From the NCBI RefSeq assembly GCF_014698065.1, contig NZ_JACJSI010000029.1:1-64000 (forward strand): a DNA stretch of 64,000 nt. The letters run 5' to 3'. Under the pieces are notes generated by a model. It was not told where the DNA came from. It saw only the letters and a list, made by a program, of their open reading frames with translations, and did no database searches. This DNA is from Nostoc flagelliforme FACHB-838. Its GTDB lineage: Bacteria > Cyanobacteriota > Cyanobacteriia > Cyanobacteriales > Nostocaceae. Both the position numbers and the translations under genes were made by a program. Of the stretch, positions 45,885 to 53,800 are shown one piece after another. Numbering within the stretch: the first letter of the stretch is position 1; the number at the start of each line of letters is the position of its first letter.

Positions 45885-47081
45885 TTATCCTAATTCAAAC
45901 ACAATTACATAATCGTTTTTTAATAAGTAAGGAAACTTTTGACGCAAATAGTCATGAAATCCAGTAAAGTACTCTAGCCACCAAAAAGCCGTCCAAAAGA
46001 AGACAATTGCATATACCCCAGTTTGGTGCAATCGCTCAAATTCTTGAATTGCCATATTATCATCTGTGGGAATTCCCCAATAATGTCCATTGCATTCAGT
46101 AAAGGGAATAGTCTGAAAACCTTCAATGATTTTGTTGCCATTTAGGCAATCCTCATCGACTAAGATGAAAGGTTTGTCTGCTGAGATTACAGCCTTCAGT
46201 TCCTCCCTCAACTCATACAGATGACCAATGCGATTACGCTCTTCCACAAAATATAAATCTGCGGTCATTTGAGCCAGATTCCACTTTTTCTGAATCTCAT
46301 CTAATTCCTTGGCAGCTTGTTGAATATCCCATCTTTTAAAGAAATAATCGAGGTTATCGCGTTCTGGAGGAAAAGGATGCCAGAAATGAATAACAGACTT
46401 CGGTTCAAACACAACTGGGATGTTTGAATTATACAAAGCCATACTAGAATCAATCCAATCTAAATAGACGACATCATCAAAAGGCATCACTCGATCGAAA
46501 ACACTTCGGCGGTAAAGTTGACAATGAACCTCTCCAGATAACTCTAGTTTTCGGCGATGAGAACCTTGATCAAGCTGTTGATCGCCTGTAGCTGGCAGAA
46601 TTTCCAACTTGATCCCATCCGTCGTTTGTACTGAATGAACCTGTCCTAAGTTTGGGTCCCAGTGAATTTTAGTTGCACCCAAACCGCCCTCGATAATACG
46701 GGGAATGGCCACATCAGCTGGATGTTCTTCGCAAGCCTGGATGAGATAAGACAGCCAATCCTCTTCTACGAGAACATCATTCTCGATGAAACACAAGAAA
46801 TCATCATTAGGGTTAGATTCCTGAATTACCAGATTTCTTGATTGATTAGGCATCAAATAATAATCCTTATAAATGACTTTGACATTGCTACGCCCCGCAA
46901 GCACCTGTTCAATTTGCTGCCAGTAAACTTCAGGAGTGTTGCAATTTATCATAATTAAATTAAAAGGAATATGCGTGTAGTCAAAAATTCGCTGCAAAGA
47001 TTCCGCAGCTAATGAGAACTGTTCGCGAGGAAAAAATCCAATGGTGACTGTTGGCATATTGATATTTCTAAATTGAATCAT
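45885..47081 (-). CDS. GT2-like glycosyltransferase with divergent shared C-terminal module
   Basis: A 398-residue protein. The N-terminal GT-A domain begins PTVTIGFFPREQFSLAAESL and has LCFIENDVLVEEDWLSYLIQ near residue 95, where the usual DxD is END. A C-terminal module at about 304-398 (FILVDEDCL, PFTECNGHYWGIPTDDN, TAFWWLEYF, VIVFELG) is the most divergent of the four. Two starts are possible: ATG 47081, or ATG 47057 (MPTVTIGFF). It begins six bases after the stop of the GT-B-like gene. Confidence 0.8.
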   Translation of the reverse strand: MIQFRNINMPTVTIGFFPREQFSLAAESLQRIFDYTHIPFNLIMINCNTPEVYWQQIEQVLAGRSNVKVIYKDYYLMPNQSRNLVIQESNPNDDFLCFIENDVLVEEDWLSYLIQACEEHPADVAIPRIIEGGLGATKIHWDPNLGQVHSVQTTDGIKLEILPATGDQQLDQGSHRRKLELSGEVHCQLYRRSVFDRVMPFDDVVYLDWIDSSMALYNSNIPVVFEPKSVIHFWHPFPPERDNLDYFFKRWDIQQAAKELDEIQKKWNLAQMTADLYFVEERNRIGHLYELREELKAVISADKPFILVDEDCLNGNKIIEGFQTIPFTECNGHYWGIPTDDNMAIQEFERLHQTGVYAIVFFWTAFWWLEYFTGFHDYLRQKFPYLLKNDYVIVFELG

Positions 47082-47086
47082 GATGA

Positions 47087-48226
47087 TTAATTCATAGCTG
47101 CTTCTAGCAGCGAGGACAGAACTTTATGGGAGTCAAAATAATCTTCCGCAATCTTCCGTGCGGCATGACGATGTTTTTCATAGTTAGAATTGATCGTGTG
47201 GACACCGTTCATCGCCTCGCAGAGGTCTTGGAAGATTAAAAGTCCTTCTCCGATCGGTAGCCAATCGCTTAAGCCTGTGTCTTGAACTAGAATTGGCCTG
47301 CCGGAGGCTAGGTAACAGACGCTGCGATCGCTAAACCAGCCACCTTTGGTAGCAACATAACCCTGTTTTGCTACTCCAAACTCAGCACGGGATGCTTGAA
47401 CAAATTTCTGGTAAGACTCTGGTGTAAAGGACGCAAGCCATCCGGGAATCACCTCCCAGCCATACTGCAATAGTTCATCAGGAAAGCCGCCGCTTAATGC
47501 AATCCGAAACTGCTGTTTGGTGAGTTGCGGTATATCAATAAACTTTAAGAACTCTTTATCTTTGTTGCCGTAGGTGATTCCTTCGGATACTACCTCCCGA
47601 TAACTGTGCCACTGCATAATCGAACTGAACCCGATGGTGTCATTGTCTTCAATTACTGGCCAGTAAGGCAGTGCTACTGGAGGTAATGTTTTTAGCCAAT
47701 GCCTACCGTTTGTGGGGATAAGACAGTCTTCAACATCTATGCGTTGTCCAATCGTGAACAGGCGATCGCAACGTTCAATCGTTTGTACTAATTCCGAATT
47801 ACCGCTAGCAATATTAATCTGCGTAAAACCGGGATCTGCATCAATATAGATGTGGCGCTGCGGCCATCCATACTCATCTCTCCAAACAGAAAGTGGTGAG
47901 CCACGGACAATCATTAAATCAGCCTGAGAGCAGATATCTTTAAACTCGTCAATCTCCATTCCGACTGAATGCTCGTCAGTTCGGTAAATCCACTTGTTCT
48001 TAAAACCAAGCGGTTCTAAGCAGTTTTTAATATAATTTGTCGGATAGTCTAACTCCGTCGTGATTTGCTCGGTTTCCCAGTTGTAAACCCACGACATCGA
48101 TCCACATTCTTCTAAATAGAAAATATCATGTCCAAGGGCACGCAGACCCAGAAGGTATTGCAGGTCAGACCAGGCGTTGCCCCCTATGGGAAATCGACCG
48201 ATAGCACTAGCAAAAATTATAATCAT
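47087..48226 (-). CDS. GT-B-like glycosyltransferase, tandem paralogue 1
   Basis: A 379-residue soluble protein. N-terminal half: GGNAWSDLQYLLGLRALGHD and FYLEECG; C-terminal half: GVAKQGYVATKGGWFSDRSV, CYLASGRPILVQDTGLSDWL and PIGEGLLIF. The C-terminal segment, with small-residue turns and an acidic residue before the substrate loop, fits a GT-B transferase active site (compare GxxxF...E patterns). It shares all these elements with the next two upstream genes. No metal DxD is seen. Substrate unknown. Confidence 0.7.
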   Translation of the reverse strand: MIIIFASAIGRFPIGGNAWSDLQYLLGLRALGHDIFYLEECGSMSWVYNWETEQITTELDYPTNYIKNCLEPLGFKNKWIYRTDEHSVGMEIDEFKDICSQADLMIVRGSPLSVWRDEYGWPQRHIYIDADPGFTQINIASGNSELVQTIERCDRLFTIGQRIDVEDCLIPTNGRHWLKTLPPVALPYWPVIEDNDTIGFSSIMQWHSYREVVSEGITYGNKDKEFLKFIDIPQLTKQQFRIALSGGFPDELLQYGWEVIPGWLASFTPESYQKFVQASRAEFGVAKQGYVATKGGWFSDRSVCYLASGRPILVQDTGLSDWLPIGEGLLIFQDLCEAMNGVHTINSNYEKHRHAARKIAEDYFDSHKVLSSLLEAAMN

Positions 48227-48270
48227 CCTATTTTAAATTTATTAAATGTTTTGATTTAGATCAGGACTAG

Positions 48271-49470
48271 TCAGACTGGAAATGGAGATAGATGAGTTCT
48301 ATTCGTAGTTAAAACTGTTTCCAGTAATTTAGGTAGCACCACTTTGTAACTAAAAAATTGCTCGGCTAATTCCACTGCTGCTTGACAGTGAGCCTGATAA
48401 TTTGTGTTGACGCGCTCGATACAGCTTACGGCTGACTGCAAGCATGAAAATGCCAGCACACCTTGCCCCGTCGGCAGCCAATCGCTAAATCCAGTATCTT
48501 GTAAAATGACGGGACGACCAGCAGCGAGATAGCAGACAGTGCGATCGCTAAACCAACCGCTACGAGTTTTGACATAAGCCTGTTTGGCAACGCTAAACTC
48601 ACCACGAGAGCCAGTTAGGTAAGTTATGTAGGTTGACAGATTAGCGCTAATTTCCTTACCATCTCGAATTAACCAGCCTGCTGCCTGTAAAGATTTTGCA
48701 ACCTCTGCTATTTCTGCATCCTTGCCGGCAAGAGCAAGTTCGAGTTTTTGCGAACAGTAGCTAGGGAGTTCCAGCAGACGCATAAATTCCTGATCTTTCT
48801 GTCCATAATGCTCACCTTTGTAAGTCACACCTCCATAAGCATTCCAATTGGCAATTGTCGTAAATGGTAAATCTACGCGTTCTTCGCAACTATCTTTAGG
48901 AATAAGTATCGGGTTCCATATCTCTGGTACAACAGGCGGTACAGTGGGGAGCCATTTAATGCCATCACTCGGTATGCCGCAATTGGGTTGCCCAATATTA
49001 ACGCCATAACTAAAGTAGGCGTGATATTCATTGCGACCCTCGGCAGCGAATGTCCCAATCTGCGTAAAGAATGGGTCCATATCGATTAATACTCGATGTT
49101 TGCATAAAAGAAACTCAGGCAACCAGCAAACTCCACCGATATTTAATAGCAGATCCGCCGTTTTGAGCATCTGCTTTATTTCTTGCCAATCTGCACCGTA
49201 GACAGTTCCTGTATCACGATTTACATAGCACACTGTCGCATTTACACCATAAGTGTTTATTAGTGTCTGGACTGCGTGCAAACCAAAGCCAGGATCATCA
49301 TTGTAATTGTGGTTGATTGGGTTATAGCAGGACTCAGGCCAGCCGCTTTCCTCCAAGTATAGAACTTCATGTCCCAGATTATGTAGCCCTAACACATAGT
49401 GAAAGTAGGCTAAGAGATTGCCAGCTACTGGATGTCGAATCATATATCCGCAAACAACAATGCGTGCCAT
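48271..49470 (-). CDS. GT-B-like glycosyltransferase, tandem paralogue 2
   Basis: A 399-residue protein beginning MARIVVCGYMIRHPVAGN, with YFHYVLGLHNLGHEVLYLEE, EFSVAKQAYVKTRSGWFSDR and CYLAAGRPVILQDTGFSDWL in the same order as its neighbours. ATG 49470 is used; an extension to 49557 would run far into the upstream gene, while 49470 lies two bases from that gene's stop, as expected for coupled translation. Family assignment rests on the general GT-B layout, so the biochemical activity is inferred. Confidence 0.7.
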   Translation of the reverse strand: MARIVVCGYMIRHPVAGNLLAYFHYVLGLHNLGHEVLYLEESGWPESCYNPINHNYNDDPGFGLHAVQTLINTYGVNATVCYVNRDTGTVYGADWQEIKQMLKTADLLLNIGGVCWLPEFLLCKHRVLIDMDPFFTQIGTFAAEGRNEYHAYFSYGVNIGQPNCGIPSDGIKWLPTVPPVVPEIWNPILIPKDSCEERVDLPFTTIANWNAYGGVTYKGEHYGQKDQEFMRLLELPSYCSQKLELALAGKDAEIAEVAKSLQAAGWLIRDGKEISANLSTYITYLTGSRGEFSVAKQAYVKTRSGWFSDRTVCYLAAGRPVILQDTGFSDWLPTGQGVLAFSCLQSAVSCIERVNTNYQAHCQAAVELAEQFFSYKVVLPKLLETVLTTNRTHLSPFPV

Positions 49471-49472
49471 GC

Positions 49473-50654
49473 TTATAACCCCGCTCGCTCCATGAGACTG
49501 CCAATCACTTTCTCTGCGGCAAAGTACTCTGAGGCAATTTCGCGGGCTGCCCGGCAATTGCCTTCGTAGTCGCTTTCGATCGCGTCCACTGCCGCCAAAA
49601 TATCTTCCATAGTTTTGAATGCAAATAATCCCTTCCCTGTGGGCAAGAACTTGCTAAACCCTGTTTCTTGGGTAATTACAGGACGGCCTGCGGCCAGATA
49701 GCAGGCAGAGCGATCGCTAAACCAGCCACTATGCAGTCGCGTGTATTGATCCTTAGCTACGGTGAATTCACCGCGCGATCGCTGGATATAATTGCGGTAA
49801 GAATTCAGATTTTGGGAGAGTTCCATTGAGTCTACCTGGCTCCAACCGTGTTTTTGTAGCAGGTATCGCACATCCTGGCTGACATCAGCCGCCGCAATCT
49901 CAAATTGCACTGAGCGCTGGTGCGGCAGATCGATAAATTTTTCAAACTCGCGTGCCTTTCGCCAGTAATAGGTTTCACCTTGATATGTAATATCTTTACC
50001 TCCCTTGTTGTCCCAGGTGGTAATGGTGTTGTAAGCTATACCTGGCGTTTTATCTGACGTTTGCCACAAGTCTGTTGCGATCGCTTGACGAGTCGGTAAC
50101 CACTCAAAGCGGGAAGTTGGTACTCCACAATCAGGCGCACCCAGATTTTCCCCAAAGCTAAAGTGTGTATCATGGGCTTCCAGGTCAGCAATTAAGGTTT
50201 CGTCTCCCTGAACAACCCGAATTTGAGATCCAACTGGATCAGATTCAACATAGATGCGGCGACGACAAGCTAAATGCTCCTCACGGATTTCTTGAGCGCC
50301 AGTTACATTCAAGAATGCGTCTGCTTCCTTATATAGGTTGAGGATTTGGGTTTCGCTCATCCCATAACACTCGCCCCCTGGATAGTGGCCGCGAAATGCC
50401 CAACGCTCTTTAAAGCCATAGTCCTCCAAAATTGGTGCGACTCGCTTAATGTTATCGGTAGCGTCTGGAGATAGATCGTTAATTAGGGGGTTGTAAATCC
50501 AGCGTCCTGAATCTTCGATGTAGTAGGGATCATAGCCGAGTTGACGCAGCCCAAGCATATAGTGGAGAAATTGATAAGTTACTCCTGCTAGGGGATACCA
50601 AAACAAAATCCCGAAGACAATAATTTTCCCCTTAGTAGGGGGTTCATAATTCAT
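49473..50654 (-). CDS. GT-B-like glycosyltransferase, tandem paralogue 3
   Basis: A 393-residue protein. It reads IIVFGILFWYPLAGVTYQFL, then YMLGLRQLGYDPYYIEDSG, EFTVAKDQYTRLHSGWFSDR, then CYLAAGRPVITQETGFSKFL. It is the first of three tandem relatives (49473-50654, 48271-49470, 47087-48226); the three differ enough to be old duplicates, perhaps each adding a different sugar. Its start overlaps the end of the upstream acyltransferase gene by about 11 bases, so translation is probably coupled. Confidence 0.7.
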   Translation of the reverse strand: MNYEPPTKGKIIVFGILFWYPLAGVTYQFLHYMLGLRQLGYDPYYIEDSGRWIYNPLINDLSPDATDNIKRVAPILEDYGFKERWAFRGHYPGGECYGMSETQILNLYKEADAFLNVTGAQEIREEHLACRRRIYVESDPVGSQIRVVQGDETLIADLEAHDTHFSFGENLGAPDCGVPTSRFEWLPTRQAIATDLWQTSDKTPGIAYNTITTWDNKGGKDITYQGETYYWRKAREFEKFIDLPHQRSVQFEIAAADVSQDVRYLLQKHGWSQVDSMELSQNLNSYRNYIQRSRGEFTVAKDQYTRLHSGWFSDRSACYLAAGRPVITQETGFSKFLPTGKGLFAFKTMEDILAAVDAIESDYEGNCRAAREIASEYFAAEKVIGSLMERAGL

Positions 50655-51243
50655 GCTTCCTACCTCCTGCCTCTAACTGCCGAACGATCCGGGCAGGATT
50701 GCCAGCTACAACGGTATACGGTGGAACATCCTCGCTAACAACAGATCGCGCACCGACGATCGCCCCTTCACCGATTGTCACCCCCGGCAAAATACAGGAA
50801 TCAAATCCAATCCAGACGTTATCTTGAATCCAAATTGGTTGGGCTGGGACATCAGCGTTAGAGAATTGAGAAAGTTGACACGATGCTCGTTCTAAAATTT
50901 TTCGTCGCTTGGCAATGTCGAATGGTAAGCGGTAAGTATCCATGAGGACAACTTGCCAGGAGATCAAAGCATAATTGCCAATCTTTAGTTCGGCATCGCA
51001 GACGATGCGGGCACCGTGAATCAATGCATATTCCCCCACCTCTACCTGAGCGCGGGAACCTATGTCAAACATAGTATCTTTATATACAGCAGAACCTTTA
51101 CCTAATCGTAGCCCTACTGCTAATTGGCTGCGGTAAAGTTTAAAGCTGAGGCTAGTCTCAATATAAGTGTCGTCTCCTAAAACAACATTGTCGGGAATTG
51201 TTCCCGGATACCAGTCCCAAGGCAATGTTCGTGTGGCTTCCAT
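50644..51243 (-). CDS. Hexapeptide-repeat acyltransferase 1
   Basis: A 199-residue left-handed beta-helix protein. Hexad repeats run through residues about 45-110 (VEVGEYALIHGARIVCDAEL, KIGNYALISWQVVLMD) and 130-185 (IWIQDNVWIGFDSCILPGVT, IGEGAIVGARSVVSEDVPPY, TVVAGNPARIVR), the last being the common C-terminal signature of acetyl or succinyl transferases of sugars. The gap between the two repeat blocks would form the acceptor loop. Probably modifies a sugar of the glycan. TAATG overlap with the upstream acyltransferase gene. Confidence 0.82.
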   Translation of the reverse strand: MEATRTLPWDWYPGTIPDNVVLGDDTYIETSLSFKLYRSQLAVGLRLGKGSAVYKDTMFDIGSRAQVEVGEYALIHGARIVCDAELKIGNYALISWQVVLMDTYRLPFDIAKRRKILERASCQLSQFSNADVPAQPIWIQDNVWIGFDSCILPGVTIGEGAIVGARSVVSEDVPPYTVVAGNPARIVRQLEAGGRKHEL

Positions 51244-51845
51244 TAGGTTTCTACCTCCCCAATCACCTGGGCTGGATTGCCCATCACCCTGCTACGTGGT
51301 GGTATATTCCGTGTCACCAATGCCCCAGCCTCAATCCAAGCTCCAGCACCGATGCGAACTCCTTTGAGGATCGTGACATTGGGGCCAACCCAAACATCAT
51401 CTTCAATGATTACCGACTGGCACATCACAGGAGGGCGGAGCCGTCCTTTTCCCAGAGGAGAGCAGGCGATCGCATCTGCAATTCTTTCTGCTGGTGCGAT
51501 CGGATGAAAGTCAGTGTCAGCGATCGTGGTATTCCATCCCAAAACCACATAGTTGCCGATGCAAATTTCCTGTTCGCAAAGCAGGATGACACTAGTCAAA
51601 TAACAATAATTTCCAATCTCAACCCTAGCAGCTTTGCCCAGCGCAAAATGCACATAATCCAACGTGCAGTTTTCTCCAACGAGCAACGCGGGGTTGATGC
51701 GGCTCTGAAAGCGAGCAAAACAGCGCTCATCATGGTTGATAACACTGTTGAGTCCCACCTGGACATTGCATGGAAGAGTTAGACTCGTCTGGCAATCGGG
51801 TGGCTGGTTGGTTAAATCATTCATGATTTCAGGGGAGCGCTGCAT
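51243..51845 (-). CDS. Hexapeptide-repeat acyltransferase 2
   Basis: A 200-residue relative of acyltransferase 1 with the same two-block pattern: RVEIGNYCYLTSVILLCEQE then ICIGNYVVLGWNTTIADTDF, and after a loop VIIEDDVWVGPNVTILKGVR, IGAGAWIEAGALVTRNIPPR, SRVMGNPAQVIGE. The DTDFHP segment resembles the catalytic-His region of serine/galactoside acetyltransferases (H near residue 112). Its stop and the next ATG share a base (TAATG). A 150-base gap precedes it, after the ABC exporter genes. Confidence 0.82.
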   Translation of the reverse strand: MQRSPEIMNDLTNQPPDCQTSLTLPCNVQVGLNSVINHDERCFARFQSRINPALLVGENCTLDYVHFALGKAARVEIGNYCYLTSVILLCEQEICIGNYVVLGWNTTIADTDFHPIAPAERIADAIACSPLGKGRLRPPVMCQSVIIEDDVWVGPNVTILKGVRIGAGAWIEAGALVTRNIPPRSRVMGNPAQVIGEVET

Positions 51846-51994
51846 ATTGTAATGGGAATCAAGATGGGTTGGTAAACGGTCTGTAAGGTTTTGAAAGGAT
51901 ATTTTTATAAAATTTATACTTAGTAATTCAGTATTTTAATCTTTGGGTATTTATGGCAATTGCTGTATCTCACTCTTTTAAATGCTTCAAGTAT

Positions 51995-53800
51995 CTACGC
52001 TGATGCTGGTTGAGTTGAGCCGAAATGTAATTTATACAGCTTCTTGTAATAACCACTTACCGCTAGCAACTCCTCATGAGTTCCCATCTCTACTACTTTC
52101 CCCTGATCCAACACTACGATTCGGTTGGCTCGTTGAATTGTCGAGAGGCGATGGGCAATAATAAACGTAGTCCGTCCTGCCATCAGTCGCTCTAATGCTT
52201 CCAGCAACAGAAACTCGGTTTGAGCATCCAGGGCAGAGGTGGGTTCATCCAGAATTAGCACTGGAGCATCCTTGAGCAGGGCGCGGGCGATCGCTAACCG
52301 TTGCTTTTCGCCTCCTGAAAGCGTGGCTCCGCGCTCACTAATTACCGTGTCATAACCTTGAGGCAATCTTTGAATAAAGGCGTCAGCATTGGCAGCTTGG
52401 GCAGCTTTGACGATCGCTTCACGGCTGGCATTAAAGCAGCCATAAGCAATGTTCTCGGCGATCGTTATCGGCAGCAAAAACGGCTCTTGCAGCACGAGGG
52501 CAATCTGCTCGCGCAGGCTTTTCAATTGCACGCTTTGTACATCCATCCCATCAAAAAAGACTCGTCCCTGCCAGGGGTCAAAAAATCGGAGAATCAGCGA
52601 GACTAGGGTAGTTTTACCAGCACCTGTTGCGCCTACTAGAGCGATCGTTTCTCCCGGTCGCGCTTCTAAGGTAATTTCTTGGAGAACGGGATATTTAGGT
52701 TCGTAACCGAAGGTGACTTTCTCTAAACATACGTGTCCGCGTCCTCCTGCTGGATTAGCAGGCAATAGTCTGGCAGCAGGGGCATCTTGCACCCCATCTT
52801 TAGCATCTAAAACCTCTAACACTCTACGAGCACTAGCTGCTGCTGCTGCAAAACTGGACGATATATAAGCCAGAGTCGCCATCGGCACGTACAGGGAGCC
52901 GAGATAAGAGAGAAAGACCAGTAAAGAACCAATTGAGAGTGACCCATCCAAAACTTGGAAGCCACCGTAAGCCATGATTACTGATGTTCCTACTGCGGTT
53001 ACGCCTCCCACCCCAACTTTGAATTGCATTTGGGCAAGGATAGAGCGTACATAAGCTTGGAGGGCTTTTTGAGACAGGTGGCGAAAGCGCTCATCTTCGT
53101 GTGCTTCACGTCCGAATGCTTGAATAATCGGTAGCGCTGTCAAGGTCTGCTCACTCAACGCTACGATCTCACCTTCAAATTGTTGATACTCATAGGTTCG
53201 CTCAGTCATGGGTTGGTTAAAGACCCAAATGAGTAACATTATTAGAGGAGCAATCATAAGTGAGAGCAGTGAAAGGGAGCGATTAATCTGCCACATGACG
53301 GCGAACATTGCTAGCAAATTCACCACAGAAGTAAGCATGGGCAGAAAAACCCCCATCGCTAGATTCTGAATACACATGCTGTCAGTCATTACTCGCCTAA
53401 CAAGATCGCCAGCGCGCTGTTGGTTATGGAATCTTAAAGAAAGATGCTGTAAGCGATCAAACAGTGCTGCTCCCAAGTCATAAACCATCTGGCTGCCAAC
53501 ACCAGCTCCAACATATTCCTGTATCAGCCGAACCCCTTCGCCAGATAAAAATAGAACGATTGTGGCACCTGCTAACCAACCGAGCAACTGAATGTTGGAT
53601 TCACTGCCAGGCAAGGTTTTGAGCCAAACAAAACTATTTGGTAGCGATTGGTTGTTCAGGACGTAATCAACGATCAACTTCAAAGACCAGGGCTTGAGTA
53701 CATTCAGCCCCACATTAATCAGCATTAGCACCATTACAAACGTGAGTCCGTGCCAACGAACCAGGGCGTAACGTGCCAGTCGCAGCCACCACAGTTTCAT
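51995..53800 (-). CDS. ABC half-transporter 2 (exporter, ATPase-permease fusion)
   Basis: A 601-residue exporter half with six membrane helices (residues about 15-310) and an ATPase domain: Walker A ALVGATGAGKTTLVSLILRF near 378, signature ERGATLSGGEKQRLAIARAL near 480, Walker B APVLILDEPTSALD near 502 and switch IIAHRLSTI. Between the two parts lies the linker DAPAARLLPANPAGGRG, shared with its neighbour. It overlaps the upstream half-transporter gene by four bases (ATGA), so the two are probably translated together as a heterodimer. Substrate is inferred to be a lipid-linked or tailored glycan from the neighbours. Confidence 0.9.
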   Translation of the reverse strand: MKLWWLRLARYALVRWHGLTFVMVLMLINVGLNVLKPWSLKLIVDYVLNNQSLPNSFVWLKTLPGSESNIQLLGWLAGATIVLFLSGEGVRLIQEYVGAGVGSQMVYDLGAALFDRLQHLSLRFHNQQRAGDLVRRVMTDSMCIQNLAMGVFLPMLTSVVNLLAMFAVMWQINRSLSLLSLMIAPLIMLLIWVFNQPMTERTYEYQQFEGEIVALSEQTLTALPIIQAFGREAHEDERFRHLSQKALQAYVRSILAQMQFKVGVGGVTAVGTSVIMAYGGFQVLDGSLSIGSLLVFLSYLGSLYVPMATLAYISSSFAAAAASARRVLEVLDAKDGVQDAPAARLLPANPAGGRGHVCLEKVTFGYEPKYPVLQEITLEARPGETIALVGATGAGKTTLVSLILRFFDPWQGRVFFDGMDVQSVQLKSLREQIALVLQEPFLLPITIAENIAYGCFNASREAIVKAAQAANADAFIQRLPQGYDTVISERGATLSGGEKQRLAIARALLKDAPVLILDEPTSALDAQTEFLLLEALERLMAGRTTFIIAHRLSTIQRANRIVVLDQGKVVEMGTHEELLAVSGYYKKLYKLHFGSTQPASA

